Counted from the stretch's first letter, positions 26,298 to 34,655 are shown. The stretch is 59,239 nt of DNA from Clostridiales bacterium (GCA_022511445.1 JAFLVE010000109.1:1-59239); one strand, 5' to 3'. The notes: a model not told the origin generated them from the sequence alone. Made by a program: numbers and translations.

Positions 26298-26690
26298 ATG
26301 AAAAAACTGATTGTTATCGTCTCCGTTTTTGCCGTCCTTCTTGCCGCAATGATTTGCGAGATGGTGTTTGTAAACGACTATTATTCCAAGCTTCAATCCG
26401 ACCTTGAGACGGTTAAAAAAAGCATAGACCTTCACGAGGAAAACGTCGATAACGAAACTACGATTGCGCTTTGCGAGGACGTCGCAAAAAAATGGGAGGA
26501 GGGCAAAAACTGGCTGCTCCTCATCCAAAACCACAATACCGTTCGAAACTTCGACGACAAAATTGTCAGTCTCGTCGAGGTTGTAAAAAGCGGCAACTAT
26601 AACGACGCTGTGATTTTTATTAACTCCGCAATCAACTATATCGACGACGTACTTCTCGACAGCATGCCGTTTGCAACAAATATACTGTAA
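26298..26690 (+). CDS. DUF4363 family membrane-anchored protein
   Basis: This 130-residue protein has one N-terminal membrane helix (~3-22, 'LIVIVSVFAVLLAAMI') and an extracytoplasmic helical domain ('NETTIALCEDVAKKWEEGKNWLLLIQNHNTV') typical of DUF4363. Its ATG follows the stop of the DUF421 gene directly, with GGAGGT in the end of that gene as Shine-Dalgarno, so the two are co-translated. The family's function is unknown. Co-occurrence with DUF421 suggests a complex at the membrane. Confidence 0.8.
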   Translation: MKKLIVIVSVFAVLLAAMICEMVFVNDYYSKLQSDLETVKKSIDLHEENVDNETTIALCEDVAKKWEEGKNWLLLIQNHNTVRNFDDKIVSLVEVVKSGNYNDAVIFINSAINYIDDVLLDSMPFATNIL

Positions 26691-26780
26691 GCTTTTTTCC
26701 GCAATGCGGAAAATACATACTTTGAAAATGTGTCGAATTTTCGTTCATTTTCGCATAGCGGTCCAAAAGGCGAAAAACGA

Positions 26781-26815
26781 TTGATTTATAGAGAGTTTTG
26801 GTGTATAATTACACT
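26781..26815 (+). promoter_or_regulatory. Promoter of holA, predicted leaderless start
   Basis: TTGATT (26781-26786), 17-bp spacer, TATAAT (26804-26809), six bases, then the holA ATG at 26816. The geometry is identical to that at recX, and no Shine-Dalgarno is present. Confidence 0.65.
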
Positions 26816-27766
26816 ATGGAATTTTCCGAACTTCAAAAGAGCCTATCAGACCCGCCCAAGCCGTGCTATTTGCTGTACGGCGACGACGAGTTTGTGCTTG
26901 CCCGCGCGGTCGCGCTTATTAGCGGTGTGGCGGGCGGAATAAAGGAATTTAACGTTGTGGACAAGGAGTTCAAAAGCGCAACCGCGCTTGTGGAGGAGCT
27001 TATGCAGCTTCCAGTTATGGGCTCCTACCGTGTGGTTATCGCGCGCGGAAAGCTCGACGCTTCGTCCGTTGCCGATTACCTCGATAAACCCAATCCCACG
27101 TCGGTGCTTGTTTTTGTGTCGTACACTCCTCACGACAGCTGGAATCACACCTCCACGCCGAGCGCGCCGAACGGCGTTACGCTCGTTTCCTGCAATAGGG
27201 TGGATATAAAATATATCTATTCGTTCGTAAGGCGTATCGCAAAGGAATACGGTACGACTTTCCCCGATAAAGCGGTCGCAAGGCTGTATAACCGTTGCGG
27301 CGGGTATATGACAAGGATTAACTCGGAGGCGCAAAAGCTGTCGGTGTACCGTGCCGGCGGCACCGTGTCGGAGGAGGACGTCGACGAGGCGGTCGAGCCC
27401 GATATTGAGTACGTAGTTTACGACTTGGGCGATTGCATTATTTCGGGCAATACCGCGCGCGCGCTCGAGATAGTGGGCGAAATGGCAAAGGCTAACGACC
27501 TTACCGCCGCGTTCACGTTGCTTTACAACAGATTCAAACGGCTTTTTGCCGCCGCGTTAGATCCCGACGGGTTAAACGATTTCGGGCTTAAACCGTACAT
27601 GATTAATAAATTAAAGGCGGAGAGCGCAAAGTTGAGTAAACGTCGGCTTAAGTCTATAATCGACATGCTTGCCGACGCGGATATGAGCTATAAGTCGGGC
27701 GTGATAAGTCAGCTCGACGCGCTCACGTCGTTTGTTTCGAGAGCTACATACGGAGGTGCCGATTGA
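26816..27766 (+). CDS. holA: DNA polymerase III subunit delta
   Basis: This 316-residue clamp-loader subunit delta opens the beta sliding clamp during replication. It has the N-terminal 'PCYLLYGDDEFVLARAVALI' start typical of HolA, a Rossmann-like first domain, a middle helical domain ('AVARLYNRCGGYMTRINSEAQKLS') and a C-terminal collar domain ('YKSGVISQLDALTSFV'). An in-frame GTG lies 6 codons upstream inside the -10 box, so the ATG at 26816 is chosen. The following membrane-protein gene overlaps its stop by four bases. In many Firmicutes holA neighbours rpsT; that gene is not seen here. Confidence 0.9.
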   Translation: MEFSELQKSLSDPPKPCYLLYGDDEFVLARAVALISGVAGGIKEFNVVDKEFKSATALVEELMQLPVMGSYRVVIARGKLDASSVADYLDKPNPTSVLVFVSYTPHDSWNHTSTPSAPNGVTLVSCNRVDIKYIYSFVRRIAKEYGTTFPDKAVARLYNRCGGYMTRINSEAQKLSVYRAGGTVSEEDVDEAVEPDIEYVVYDLGDCIISGNTARALEIVGEMAKANDLTAAFTLLYNRFKRLFAAALDPDGLNDFGLKPYMINKLKAESAKLSKRRLKSIIDMLADADMSYKSGVISQLDALTSFVSRATYGGAD

Positions 27767-28299
27767 TTAATATCGCAAAAAAAAGATTGCCTGCGGCGCT
27801 TGTATCGATATTCGTGTATTTAAGCTACTGTGCGGCGGGCTGGTACTTAGCGCGTAGCCAAATGGGGTATATGGGCGAGCAGTATTCGCTGCCCGGCTGG
27901 TTTGCCAACGATATTTGGGCGTTCTTTATCGCGGGACTTTTGCCGTTTGCGCTGTACGCAGTGCTTTCTATGTTCGTTTTTCGTACGCTTACCGTTAAAA
28001 TCCGCGGGAACGTGGACGCCGTTCGTTACGGACTTAACTTTGCCGTCTTTTTCGCCAATATCGTTGTTTTCGGGCTGAATTTTATTTTTCTTGCCGCGCC
28101 CGCCGCGGTAGGCGTTATGAAAACGCTACTGGCGCCGGTTGTAACGATTTTGTTTACCTCGCTGTATCTTGTGTACGCGTTCCGACAGGAGTACGTCGAC
28201 AGGTCCGCTTTTAACGCTATCGTCGCACAAGTGCTCGGTACCATGATTACCGTTTACGGTATCGTTGCCGCGATAGGGATTGTGAGCTCGGTGGTGTGA
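27763..28299 (+). CDS. Unknown polytopic membrane protein
   Basis: This 178-residue protein has about five hydrophobic helices (roughly 10-30, 48-72, 88-112, 118-140, 150-175), short loops and no recognisable motif. It starts with TTG at 27763, overlapping the holA stop (TTGA), with an excellent GGAGGTG Shine-Dalgarno 4 nt upstream. It sits one base-pair gap before the pseudo-M28 lipoprotein gene, suggesting holA, this gene and the lipoprotein form one transcript. Function unknown. A membrane partner of the lipoprotein is a reasonable but untested idea. Confidence 0.75.
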   Translation: MINIAKKRLPAALVSIFVYLSYCAAGWYLARSQMGYMGEQYSLPGWFANDIWAFFIAGLLPFALYAVLSMFVFRTLTVKIRGNVDAVRYGLNFAVFFANIVVFGLNFIFLAAPAAVGVMKTLLAPVVTILFTSLYLVYAFRQEYVDRSAFNAIVAQVLGTMITVYGIVAAIGIVSSVV

Positions 28300-28300
28300 T

Positions 28301-30145
28301 ATGAAAAAAACAAGATTTGTAATTATCGTACTGTGTATTGTGCTCGCGGCATTTGCGCTTATTTCCTGCGGCGAGCCTGGCGCGCCAGAGCATACCGTTT
28401 CCTCAAGTAATTATACCGTAAAGACAAGCACGGTCGAACAAAACCTCGAGGAGTACGTTAAAAACCATCCCGACAGAACGGCGGCGACTGACGGGGAGGA
28501 GAACGCCGCAATTTACCTTCTTGAAAAGCTTGACGGTTACGGTTTGGATTCCGCAGAGATGACGGAATTCACATATACCGAAAACAACAAATCGAAAACG
28601 AGCAGAAACGTTTCGGCTGTATATAAAGAAGAGGGCGCAACCAAAAACGTTATTATAGGCGCCTACTACGATAATTGTTACGGGCTTGTATCGAGCGTTT
28701 CCAAAGAGCCTATCGAAGTGGAAGGCGCGCTCGCTAACGGAAGCGGCGTTGCGGCGGCCCTTGCCGTTGCCGAATATCTCGGCGGAACGCACGACGAGCT
28801 CGGTTTTAACGTCACCCTTGCGTTTTTCGGAAGCTCCGCGATAGGCGACGTCGGCGCGAGAGAGTTTTATAAAAGCATGAGCAGGACGGGTAAGGAAAAC
28901 ACTGTGCTCATGGTGGAACTTCAGAGGCTGGGCGTGGACCACGTTTACGCGTACAGCGGTCCCGGCACAAAGCGCGAGGCGTTTTTTGCTCGCGTCGCAA
29001 AGGATAACGAGTACAATATCTATAAGACAACCCAAAAATCCCCGCACATCGTCAATATGCGGGTATTGGACGGCGTGCCGTACTACGAGTGGGCTCAAAC
29101 AGGTTTGTATAATTGCTTCTATAACGGCGGCATTCCCACGCTTAACGTTGTCGGCGCCAACTGGGAGACGATAAGCCTTACCGACAAAGAGTCGGCAAAC
29201 AATCCCGACATCGCGTTTACCTCGGCGGACACTTTTTCCAACCTAAAACGTTTATATCCCGATTACGGCTCGAAAATAGCGCTTGCCGCGTCGTTTGTGA
29301 TTGCAAGCTTGCACGATCCCGAGTTTATTTCGGTCATGACGGCGGATAAAAGGGCGTTTAATCCGAACGCTGCAATAACGAGAGACTGGATTTGGGGGCT
29401 TGTCCTTATCGCCTTTCTTGTAATCGCTTACGTCGTTATGAATATCGTCGTGAAAAGAATGGGTAAGAAATATCCCGTTTCCGCGCCTCAGCCCAAAAAG
29501 ATTAAAATGGCAGTTTTCGGCGTTGACTACGAGGACGGCGGTCCCAACGATATCTTTATCGATTTTGCGGATTCCGCGCCTAACGGAGCGGGAGCGGAAG
29601 AGATTTTCCCGGGTATTCCCAATAACGATAAAAGAGGCTATCGCACGCAGAATGTGGACGATATATTCCCTCCGATAGTCCCGCGCACCGAACAGCGCGC
29701 AAAGCCGCAGGAGCCGAAAGATCCCGCCGCGCCTCAAGCTACCGAAGCCGAAAAAGCTAAAACGGATAACAATAATTCTTCTTCCGCCGAGCCCGAAAAG
29801 GCGGAAAAGGAAAGCGCCGCGAAAGAAAAGACCGACGAAGATAATAAGACCGAGAACGCAACGGATGAAAAGGGCGCGGAGGACAACGCTCCGCAAAAAA
29901 CAGGCTCGGCCGTTTCGGAAAGAAAAACTTCCGCCAAAAAGACGGACGGAACAAAAACGACTTTGACGGAAAAGCCGACGACAAAGAAGCAGTCTGCGAC
30001 TACTACAAAAAAGAGCACGACAAAAAGCGGGCTGACCGGAAGCGCGGCAACAACGGGAAAATCGACGCAGACCAAAAAGCCGACTGTAAAAAAACCGACA
30101 AGTAAAGGTGCGGACGAAAAGGGCGAAACCGGCGACGACAAATAA
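28301..30145 (+). CDS. Lipoprotein with M28 peptidase fold lacking metal ligands, plus long basic/acidic tail
   Basis: This 614-residue protein has a lipobox signal peptide (LISC, lipidated Cys23), then a domain with the M28 zinc-aminopeptidase layout at ~45-340. The expected metal ligands are all replaced. 'GAHYDS' reads GAYYDN (Tyr122), 'GADDNGSG' reads GALANGSG, 'FFGAEE' reads FFGSSA (S179/A180), 'NLDMIG' reads ELQRLG (Gln209), and the terminal 'DH' region reads LYNCF. The domain is therefore unlikely to be a working peptidase. A membrane helix follows (~363-384), then a ~225-residue disordered tail rich in Lys, Glu, Thr and Ala that should lie in the cytoplasm. This gives an outside lipid anchor plus a transmembrane crossing, an unusual topology. 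Ligand binding or signalling is inferred, not shown. Confidence 0.8.
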   Translation: MKKTRFVIIVLCIVLAAFALISCGEPGAPEHTVSSSNYTVKTSTVEQNLEEYVKNHPDRTAATDGEENAAIYLLEKLDGYGLDSAEMTEFTYTENNKSKTSRNVSAVYKEEGATKNVIIGAYYDNCYGLVSSVSKEPIEVEGALANGSGVAAALAVAEYLGGTHDELGFNVTLAFFGSSAIGDVGAREFYKSMSRTGKENTVLMVELQRLGVDHVYAYSGPGTKREAFFARVAKDNEYNIYKTTQKSPHIVNMRVLDGVPYYEWAQTGLYNCFYNGGIPTLNVVGANWETISLTDKESANNPDIAFTSADTFSNLKRLYPDYGSKIALAASFVIASLHDPEFISVMTADKRAFNPNAAITRDWIWGLVLIAFLVIAYVVMNIVVKRMGKKYPVSAPQPKKIKMAVFGVDYEDGGPNDIFIDFADSAPNGAGAEEIFPGIPNNDKRGYRTQNVDDIFPPIVPRTEQRAKPQEPKDPAAPQATEAEKAKTDNNNSSSAEPEKAEKESAAKEKTDEDNKTENATDEKGAEDNAPQKTGSAVSERKTSAKKTDGTKTTLTEKPTTKKQSATTTKKSTTKSGLTGSAATTGKSTQTKKPTVKKPTSKGADEKGETGDDK

Positions 30146-30150
30146 AAACA

Positions 30151-30181
30151 AAAGCGGAGCTTATTACATGCTCCGCTTTTT
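30151..30181 (+). terminator. Terminator after the pseudo-M28 lipoprotein gene
   Basis: AAAGCGGAGC pairs with GCTCCGCTTT over a 9-nt loop, ending in five T. Confidence 0.85.
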
Positions 30182-30291
30182 ATTGCTTGACTTAAGAGGG
30201 TAAGAGGTTAGTCTAATAAGCTAAATAATCACATATTGTCTTATCGCGATACACTCGAGCGAATTCGGTCGGGTTTAAGGATTCTGACTGC

Positions 30292-30321
30292 AAAATAAAA
30301 ACCCGAGTGGGTACTCGGGTT
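30292..30321 (-). terminator. Terminator of the 30333-30743 gene
   Basis: Minus strand: AACCCGAGT pairs with ACTCGGGTT over a short loop and runs into a T-rich tract. Confidence 0.8.
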
Positions 30322-30332
30322 AAAGTTTTTAA

Positions 30333-30743
30333 TCAGCCGCCGCCGAACAGGTTTGTAAACCAGTTGCCTACGTTTTCGAAGAATTGGGTAATCCCGAACT
30401 GATTGGACATATCCTTAACGACGGTTACGAAGTTAAATCTGTCAACCTCTATAAAGCACCAAAGTACAACAATTCCCAACGTTAGAATTACAAGGAATAA
30501 AACATTAAGCAGGCAGCTCTTTACGTTGAGCGGGCTTTTTATCTTTCTGAGCCTTGCGTCCGGATCCTGACTCTCTTTTATAGCCTGCTCAAGCTGTTGA
30601 GCGGTCATTTGATCGGGACTCATGGAAGATAAAGGCGGATTTGCGTCTGCGCCTTTTTTGCCTTTCTCCTTCTTTTCCTTTTTATTGTCCTTCTTAGGCT
30701 CTTTCGCCTTTTCGGGCTTTTTTTCTTTTTCGGGTTTTGCCAT
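30333..30743 (-). CDS. Single-helix membrane protein with Lys/Glu-rich N-terminus
   Basis: This 136-residue protein begins with ~35 residues almost wholly Lys, Glu, Pro and Ala, then a soluble stretch ('MTAQQLEQAIKESQDPDARLRKIK'). One membrane helix (~75-97, 'CLLNVLFLVILTLGIVVLWCF') and a ~40-residue tail ending in GGG complete it. I recognise no family. It is monocistronic with its own promoter (30775-30803) and terminator. The charged N-terminus is the cytoplasmic side by the positive-inside rule and could bind nucleic acid or acidic partners; that is a guess. Confidence 0.75.
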   Translation of the reverse strand: MAKPEKEKKPEKAKEPKKDNKKEKKEKGKKGADANPPLSSMSPDQMTAQQLEQAIKESQDPDARLRKIKSPLNVKSCLLNVLFLVILTLGIVVLWCFIEVDRFNFVTVVKDMSNQFGITQFFENVGNWFTNLFGGG

Positions 30744-30774
30744 AAAAATCCTCTTATACAGGAGTGTACCACCT

Positions 30775-30803
30775 ATTATAACGTATATTTATAAAAAAAT
30801 CAA
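30775..30803 (-). promoter_or_regulatory. Sigma-A promoter of the 30333-30743 gene
   Basis: Minus strand: TTGATT (30798-30803), 17-bp spacer, TATAAT (30775-30780). The same TTGATT -35 occurs at recX and holA, but here a leader with AAGAGG follows. Confidence 0.75.
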
Positions 30804-31068
30804 GTACATTTATAAAATTTGTTCATAATTTATTCACTGTTTTTATGGAAAAAAACGGTTTTATCATCGTACGCTTATGAAAAAAAGGGGAGGAAAAATT
30901 TTAATTGACATTAAACATGTATATGCGGACGGCTGTCCGTTTTCAATCGGGGGAGGATTTCGTATACAATATGCGATTAAGCCTCATGAGACGCCGCCGC
31001 TTATGCCGCAAAAAAACAGGTATTTTTATAAAAATATCGATAAACCGAAAAAAGTTGGTCAAAAAAGA
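30804..31068. other. AT-rich intergenic region before cdaA
   Basis: Together with the flanking promoters this makes a 374-bp gap. It holds a small hairpin with four T (CGGAC/GTCCG, 30926-30943) and AT-rich palindromes. An open frame of 70 codons (30877-31089) lacks a ribosome-binding site and runs into the cdaA promoter, so I do not call it. I see nothing else. Confidence 0.5.
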
Positions 31069-31097
31069 TTGAAAAGCTTAAAGTTATAATGTATAAT
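31069..31097 (+). promoter_or_regulatory. Sigma-A promoter of cdaA
   Basis: TTGAAA (31069-31074), 17-bp spacer, TATAAT (31092-31097), 20 bp ahead of the cdaA ATG. Confidence 0.75.
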
Positions 31098-31117
31098 AAA
31101 GCCGTAGGGGTATCGCT

Positions 31118-31954
31118 ATGTGGTTTTTCGAGAATATTTACAAAAAAATGGTTGAATATCCCGCGGCGTGCGCTATCGATGTCATTCTTACTGCGCTACT
31201 TATTTACGGGATAATCGCTTTCCTTAAAAAGAACAACGCCGTGCGGCTTGTGCTTTACCTTTTGCCGTTTACGCTGCTTGGGGTAGTCCTTTCGTCTCCC
31301 CACCTGCACATGGAGGTGTCGGGTAGGATTTTGTCGTACACCGTCGTTTTTGCTATTCTTGCGGTGGTGCTTTTGTTCCCGCAGGAGACAAAGCGCGGAC
31401 TGTTGAAGCTCGCTTCGCCTAAGGATACGCACGAAGCCTACGCTACCGAATACGCGGTATCGGACGACGTGCTTCACCACACCATTTCCGAGATTGTAAG
31501 AGCATCTCAAAACATGGCTAAAAAGAACGTCGGCGCTCTGATAGTCGTAACTACACAGGAAGTGCCCGAGCATATACTCGAATCGGGAACAAAGCTCGAT
31601 TCCATACTGTCATGCGCTCTTCTCGAAAGTATCTTTAACACAAAAGCGCCGTTGCACGACGGCGCCGTATTCGTGCGCGGCAACCGCATTGTCGCAGCCG
31701 GCTGCTTCCTCCCGCTTTCCCAGTCCACTTCGATTGACAAAGAGCTTGGAACTCGGCACCGCGCAGCGATAGGCGTTACCGAAAACTACAACGTGCTTAC
31801 GATTATCGTTTCCGAGGAAACGGGTGTAATTTCCACCGCTCAGCACGGCAGAATAAACCGTTACTACGATTCGCAAATGCTTACCGAAAAGCTTGAACAG
31901 GCTTACGGACTCAAGGCCGTAAAGGGCGGAAAAAACCGCAAAAAGGAGGGATAG
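31118..31954 (+). CDS. cdaA: Diadenylate cyclase CdaA
   Basis: This 278-residue membrane enzyme makes c-di-AMP from two ATP. Three N-terminal membrane helices (~20-36, 42-60, 70-88) are followed by the DAC domain with its two signature motifs, DGA at residues 181-183 ('LHDGAVFVRGNRIVAAGCFLPLS') and RHR in 'GTRHRAAIG' (211-219). Length and order match Bacillus CdaA. In most Firmicutes cdaA is followed by cdaR and glmM; here it is followed by a 54-codon remnant resembling only the membrane helix of CdaR, then by DUF1015. glmM is absent from the window. Confidence 0.95.
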   Translation: MWFFENIYKKMVEYPAACAIDVILTALLIYGIIAFLKKNNAVRLVLYLLPFTLLGVVLSSPHLHMEVSGRILSYTVVFAILAVVLLFPQETKRGLLKLASPKDTHEAYATEYAVSDDVLHHTISEIVRASQNMAKKNVGALIVVTTQEVPEHILESGTKLDSILSCALLESIFNTKAPLHDGAVFVRGNRIVAAGCFLPLSQSTSIDKELGTRHRAAIGVTENYNVLTIIVSEETGVISTAQHGRINRYYDSQMLTEKLEQAYGLKAVKGGKNRKKEG

Positions 31955-31956
31955 AA

Positions 31957-32121
31957 ATGGCAGACGAAGTAAAAAAGGACGGCGCGAAGGACGCGAAAAA
32001 GCCCAATAAGTTTAAGAGATTCCTTAAAGCGGTGTTTGTCCACAATATCGGCTGGAAGCTTCTTTCGCTGGCTTCCGCATTTATCATTTGGGCGCTTATC
32101 GCAGGTCTTTGGACGGTATGA
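31957..32121 (+). CDS. CdaR-like micro-protein: membrane helix only
   Basis: This 54-residue protein starts 2 bp after cdaA with a perfect AAGGAGGG Shine-Dalgarno. After a Lys-rich cytoplasmic start (~1-25) comes 'NIGWKLLSLASAFIIWALIAGLW', which matches the N-terminal helix of CdaR/YbbR proteins ('N..LKIISLLLAILLWFYV' style). It stops before any extracellular YbbR repeat. CdaR normally binds CdaA through this helix and controls its activity. The stop overlaps the ATG of the DUF1015 gene (ATGA). Whether this is a natural minimal regulator or the end of a deleted gene cannot be settled here; the intact Shine-Dalgarno and coupling favour translation. Confidence 0.7.
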   Translation: MADEVKKDGAKDAKKPNKFKRFLKAVFVHNIGWKLLSLASAFIIWALIAGLWTV

Positions 32122-33278
32122 TTTTGCGCGATTTGGTAGACTTTTCGTCCGAGATACTTATACCGAAAGGTGACGTATCCGACTTTGCGGTTGTTGCTTG
32201 CGACCAGTTTTCCTCTAATCCCGAATACTGGAATGCGCTTAAGAAAACCATGCCGCCGTTTTCCGCACTCGAGCTTATTTTGCCCGAGTGCTTTTTGTAC
32301 GAGAAGGAAAAGCGGCTTAAAAGCATATCGGACGCTTACGAAAAAATGGGTACGGATAGGTTTTATCCCGTGACGGGAACTGTTGCGGTTACGCGCACGA
32401 CGCCGTTCGGGCGCACACGCCGCGGTATCGTTGCGCCGATTAATCTCGACTGCTACGATTATAAGACGGGGAACAAGGCGCTTATACGAGCTTCCGAGCG
32501 GACAGTGGAGGAGCGCATTCCGCCGCGCGTTGCGATACGCGAGGCTTTGGGCGTGGAAATTCCGCATATTCTTTTACTTGTCGACGACGAGGATTTTCTT
32601 ATCGATAAGGCGGTTGACTCCGTAAAAAAAACGTCGCTTTACGACTGCGAGCTTCGCGGCGGCGGAGGGCATATTATGGGCGAGCTTGTTACCGACGTCG
32701 CGCCGCTGTACGCCGCCTGTGAAAAGATTATCGCCAAAATGGAAAGCAAATTCTCCCAGTCGCTTTTTGCGCTTGTCGGCGACGGCAATCATTCGCTTGC
32801 GACGGCAAAATACTGCGCTACGGCCAAGCGGACGCCCTTTAACGGCATGGCGCTTGTCGAAATAGAAAATATCTACGACGAGGGGCTTGTTTTTGAGCCT
32901 ATCCATAGGCTTGTTAAATGCGGCGATAAAAAAGCGTTTTTAGAAGGTTTCAAAGCCGAGATAAAAGGCGATGCCGAAACGGAGCTGTACCTTCCCGAGC
33001 CGATAAAAGTTGCGGTACCGAGCGATAAGGTCCAAGCTATAATCGACGTGGATAGATTCTGCGAGAAGTTTGTAAAAAACCACGGCGGCGATGTCGACTA
33101 TGTTCACGGCGAGGAAATGCTTCGTCGGGACGGACATGTAGGCATAAGAATGCGCGAGGTCGGGCGCGGCGAGCTGTTCGGTTATGTTTTAAGTAACGGC
33201 GTGCTACCCAAAAAGACTTTTTCGCTCGGCGAAGCGCAGGAAAAACGGTATTACGTGGAAGCGAGAAAAATTAAGTAA
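32118..33278 (+). CDS. DUF1015 family protein
   Basis: This 386-residue soluble protein matches DUF1015, with 'FAVVACDQFSSNPEYW' near the start and the family motif 'LVGDGNHSLATAK' in the middle. The ATG at 32118 overlaps the stop of the CdaR-like micro-protein; an upstream in-frame GTG or TTG inside that gene is less likely. DUF1015 genes are often found near serine or amino-acid biosynthesis genes, and here the aspartokinase gene follows 66 bp later. No biochemical role can be derived from the sequence. Confidence 0.8.
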   Translation: MILRDLVDFSSEILIPKGDVSDFAVVACDQFSSNPEYWNALKKTMPPFSALELILPECFLYEKEKRLKSISDAYEKMGTDRFYPVTGTVAVTRTTPFGRTRRGIVAPINLDCYDYKTGNKALIRASERTVEERIPPRVAIREALGVEIPHILLLVDDEDFLIDKAVDSVKKTSLYDCELRGGGGHIMGELVTDVAPLYAACEKIIAKMESKFSQSLFALVGDGNHSLATAKYCATAKRTPFNGMALVEIENIYDEGLVFEPIHRLVKCGDKKAFLEGFKAEIKGDAETELYLPEPIKVAVPSDKVQAIIDVDRFCEKFVKNHGGDVDYVHGEEMLRRDGHVGIRMREVGRGELFGYVLSNGVLPKKTFSLGEAQEKRYYVEARKIK

Positions 33279-33344
33279 CAGCATTAGCACGAAGGGCAAT
33301 CGGCGAATATAACATAGTAAACGATATTATTCGGAGCCCTTGCA

Positions 33345-34655
33345 GTGAAGGCGGTCAAGTTTGGCGGAACTTCGATGTCTACCGCCGAAAGTATCAAAAC
33401 GGTAAAGCGCATTGTCGAGAGCGATCCCGAAAGGCGCTTTATCGTTGTGTCCGCTCCGGGTGTGACCACCACGGAGGCAAAGGTTACCGACGTACTTATT
33501 TCCGTAGCCGAAAGGAAGGGAGCGGATAGAGTAAACTCGTTTGCAACGGTGAAAAACCGTTTTATCGGGATTTGTAACGGACTCGGTCTTGAAGGTTTTC
33601 TCGACGGGGATTTCAGGATGATTGAAACCGTGTTGCCAAATGCGGACGACGGCTACATTATTTCGCGCGGCGAGTATCTTTGCGCAAAGCTCGCGGCGCG
33701 TTTTCTCGGCTATCCGTTTGTCGACGCGGCGGGGATAATAAAATTTCACGGCGGCGTGTACGACGACGATACCACCGAAACGGTTTGCGCGCCCGTGCTT
33801 AACGGTTATAAGTGCGCGGTCATTCCCGGTTTTTACGGCAGTGACGAACAGGGTAAAACGGTAATTTTTCCGCGCGGCGGATCGGATATTTCGGGCGCAA
33901 TCGTAGCCCGCGCGGTGAATGCGTCGGTGTACGAAAACTTTACGGACGTCGACGGGTTTATGACGAGCGATCCGCGCGTCGTGCCTCACGCCGAGCCTTT
34001 AGATTTGCTTACGTACATGGAACTGCGCGAGCTTGCGTATATGGGTGCGAACGTGCTTCATCCCGAGTCGATTTTTCCGGCGCGGCGGGCGAATATTCCC
34101 ATTCACATACTCAACACGTTTAATGCGGCGGCTCACGGCACGATGATCGTTCCCACCGAGCTTTTTTTGAGCGGAAAGTACAAGCGCAAAAGAAGGTCGG
34201 TCGTAACGGCTGTCGCGGGCAAACGACATTTTAGCTCGCTGTATATCGATAAGTCGATGACATATGCGGAAGTAGGGTTTATCCGCCGCGTGCTCGGCTG
34301 CTTCGAGTCATTGAATATTCACGTCGAACATATCTCGAGCGGGATAGACTCCGTGACGGTTGTGTTTTCGGCGCGGGAGCGCGAAACGGCAGACAGGCTT
34401 ATGTGCGCGGTAAAAAAAGAAGTAAGCCCTGACCGAATTAATCTTACGACCGACGTGTCGCTTATCGCAATAGTAGGTCACGGTATGTGTCGCCGTCGGG
34501 ACGTCGTGGCGCGTGCGGTAAACAGGCTGAGTAACGCCGACATCAATCTTTTGCTGATAGATAGGAGCGCCTCAGAGATAAATATAATTCTCGCGGTGTC
34601 GGATAACGACTTCGAGCGCGCGCTCATCGCTCTAAACGGCGAGTTTGAGATATAG
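33345..34655 (+). CDS. Aspartate kinase
   Basis: This 436-residue aspartokinase phosphorylates aspartate, the entry step to lysine, threonine, methionine and diaminopimelate. The N-terminal 'VKFGGTSMSTAESI' is the family signature, followed by 'FIVVSAPG', 'FPRGGSDISGAIVA' and 'DVDGFMTSDPR'. Two C-terminal ACT domains ('MTYAEVGFIRRVLGCFESLNIHVEHISSGIDSVTVVF' region and the last ~70 residues) form the allosteric amino-acid site. It starts with GTG, GGAG lying 9 nt upstream. Which end-product inhibits it cannot be read from sequence. No lysine riboswitch is visible in the short upstream gap. Confidence 0.93.
   Translation: MKAVKFGGTSMSTAESIKTVKRIVESDPERRFIVVSAPGVTTTEAKVTDVLISVAERKGADRVNSFATVKNRFIGICNGLGLEGFLDGDFRMIETVLPNADDGYIISRGEYLCAKLAARFLGYPFVDAAGIIKFHGGVYDDDTTETVCAPVLNGYKCAVIPGFYGSDEQGKTVIFPRGGSDISGAIVARAVNASVYENFTDVDGFMTSDPRVVPHAEPLDLLTYMELRELAYMGANVLHPESIFPARRANIPIHILNTFNAAAHGTMIVPTELFLSGKYKRKRRSVVTAVAGKRHFSSLYIDKSMTYAEVGFIRRVLGCFESLNIHVEHISSGIDSVTVVFSARERETADRLMCAVKKEVSPDRINLTTDVSLIAIVGHGMCRRRDVVARAVNRLSNADINLLLIDRSASEINIILAVSDNDFERALIALNGEFEI

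Noticed and set aside
30877-31089. A 70-codon ORF in the gap before cdaA
   Set aside because: It has no Shine-Dalgarno, its composition looks non-protein-like, and it covers the cdaA promoter.
32088-32117. DUF1015 start ten codons upstream
   Set aside because: It would lie inside the CdaR-like gene; the ATG at 32118 is coupled to that gene's stop.
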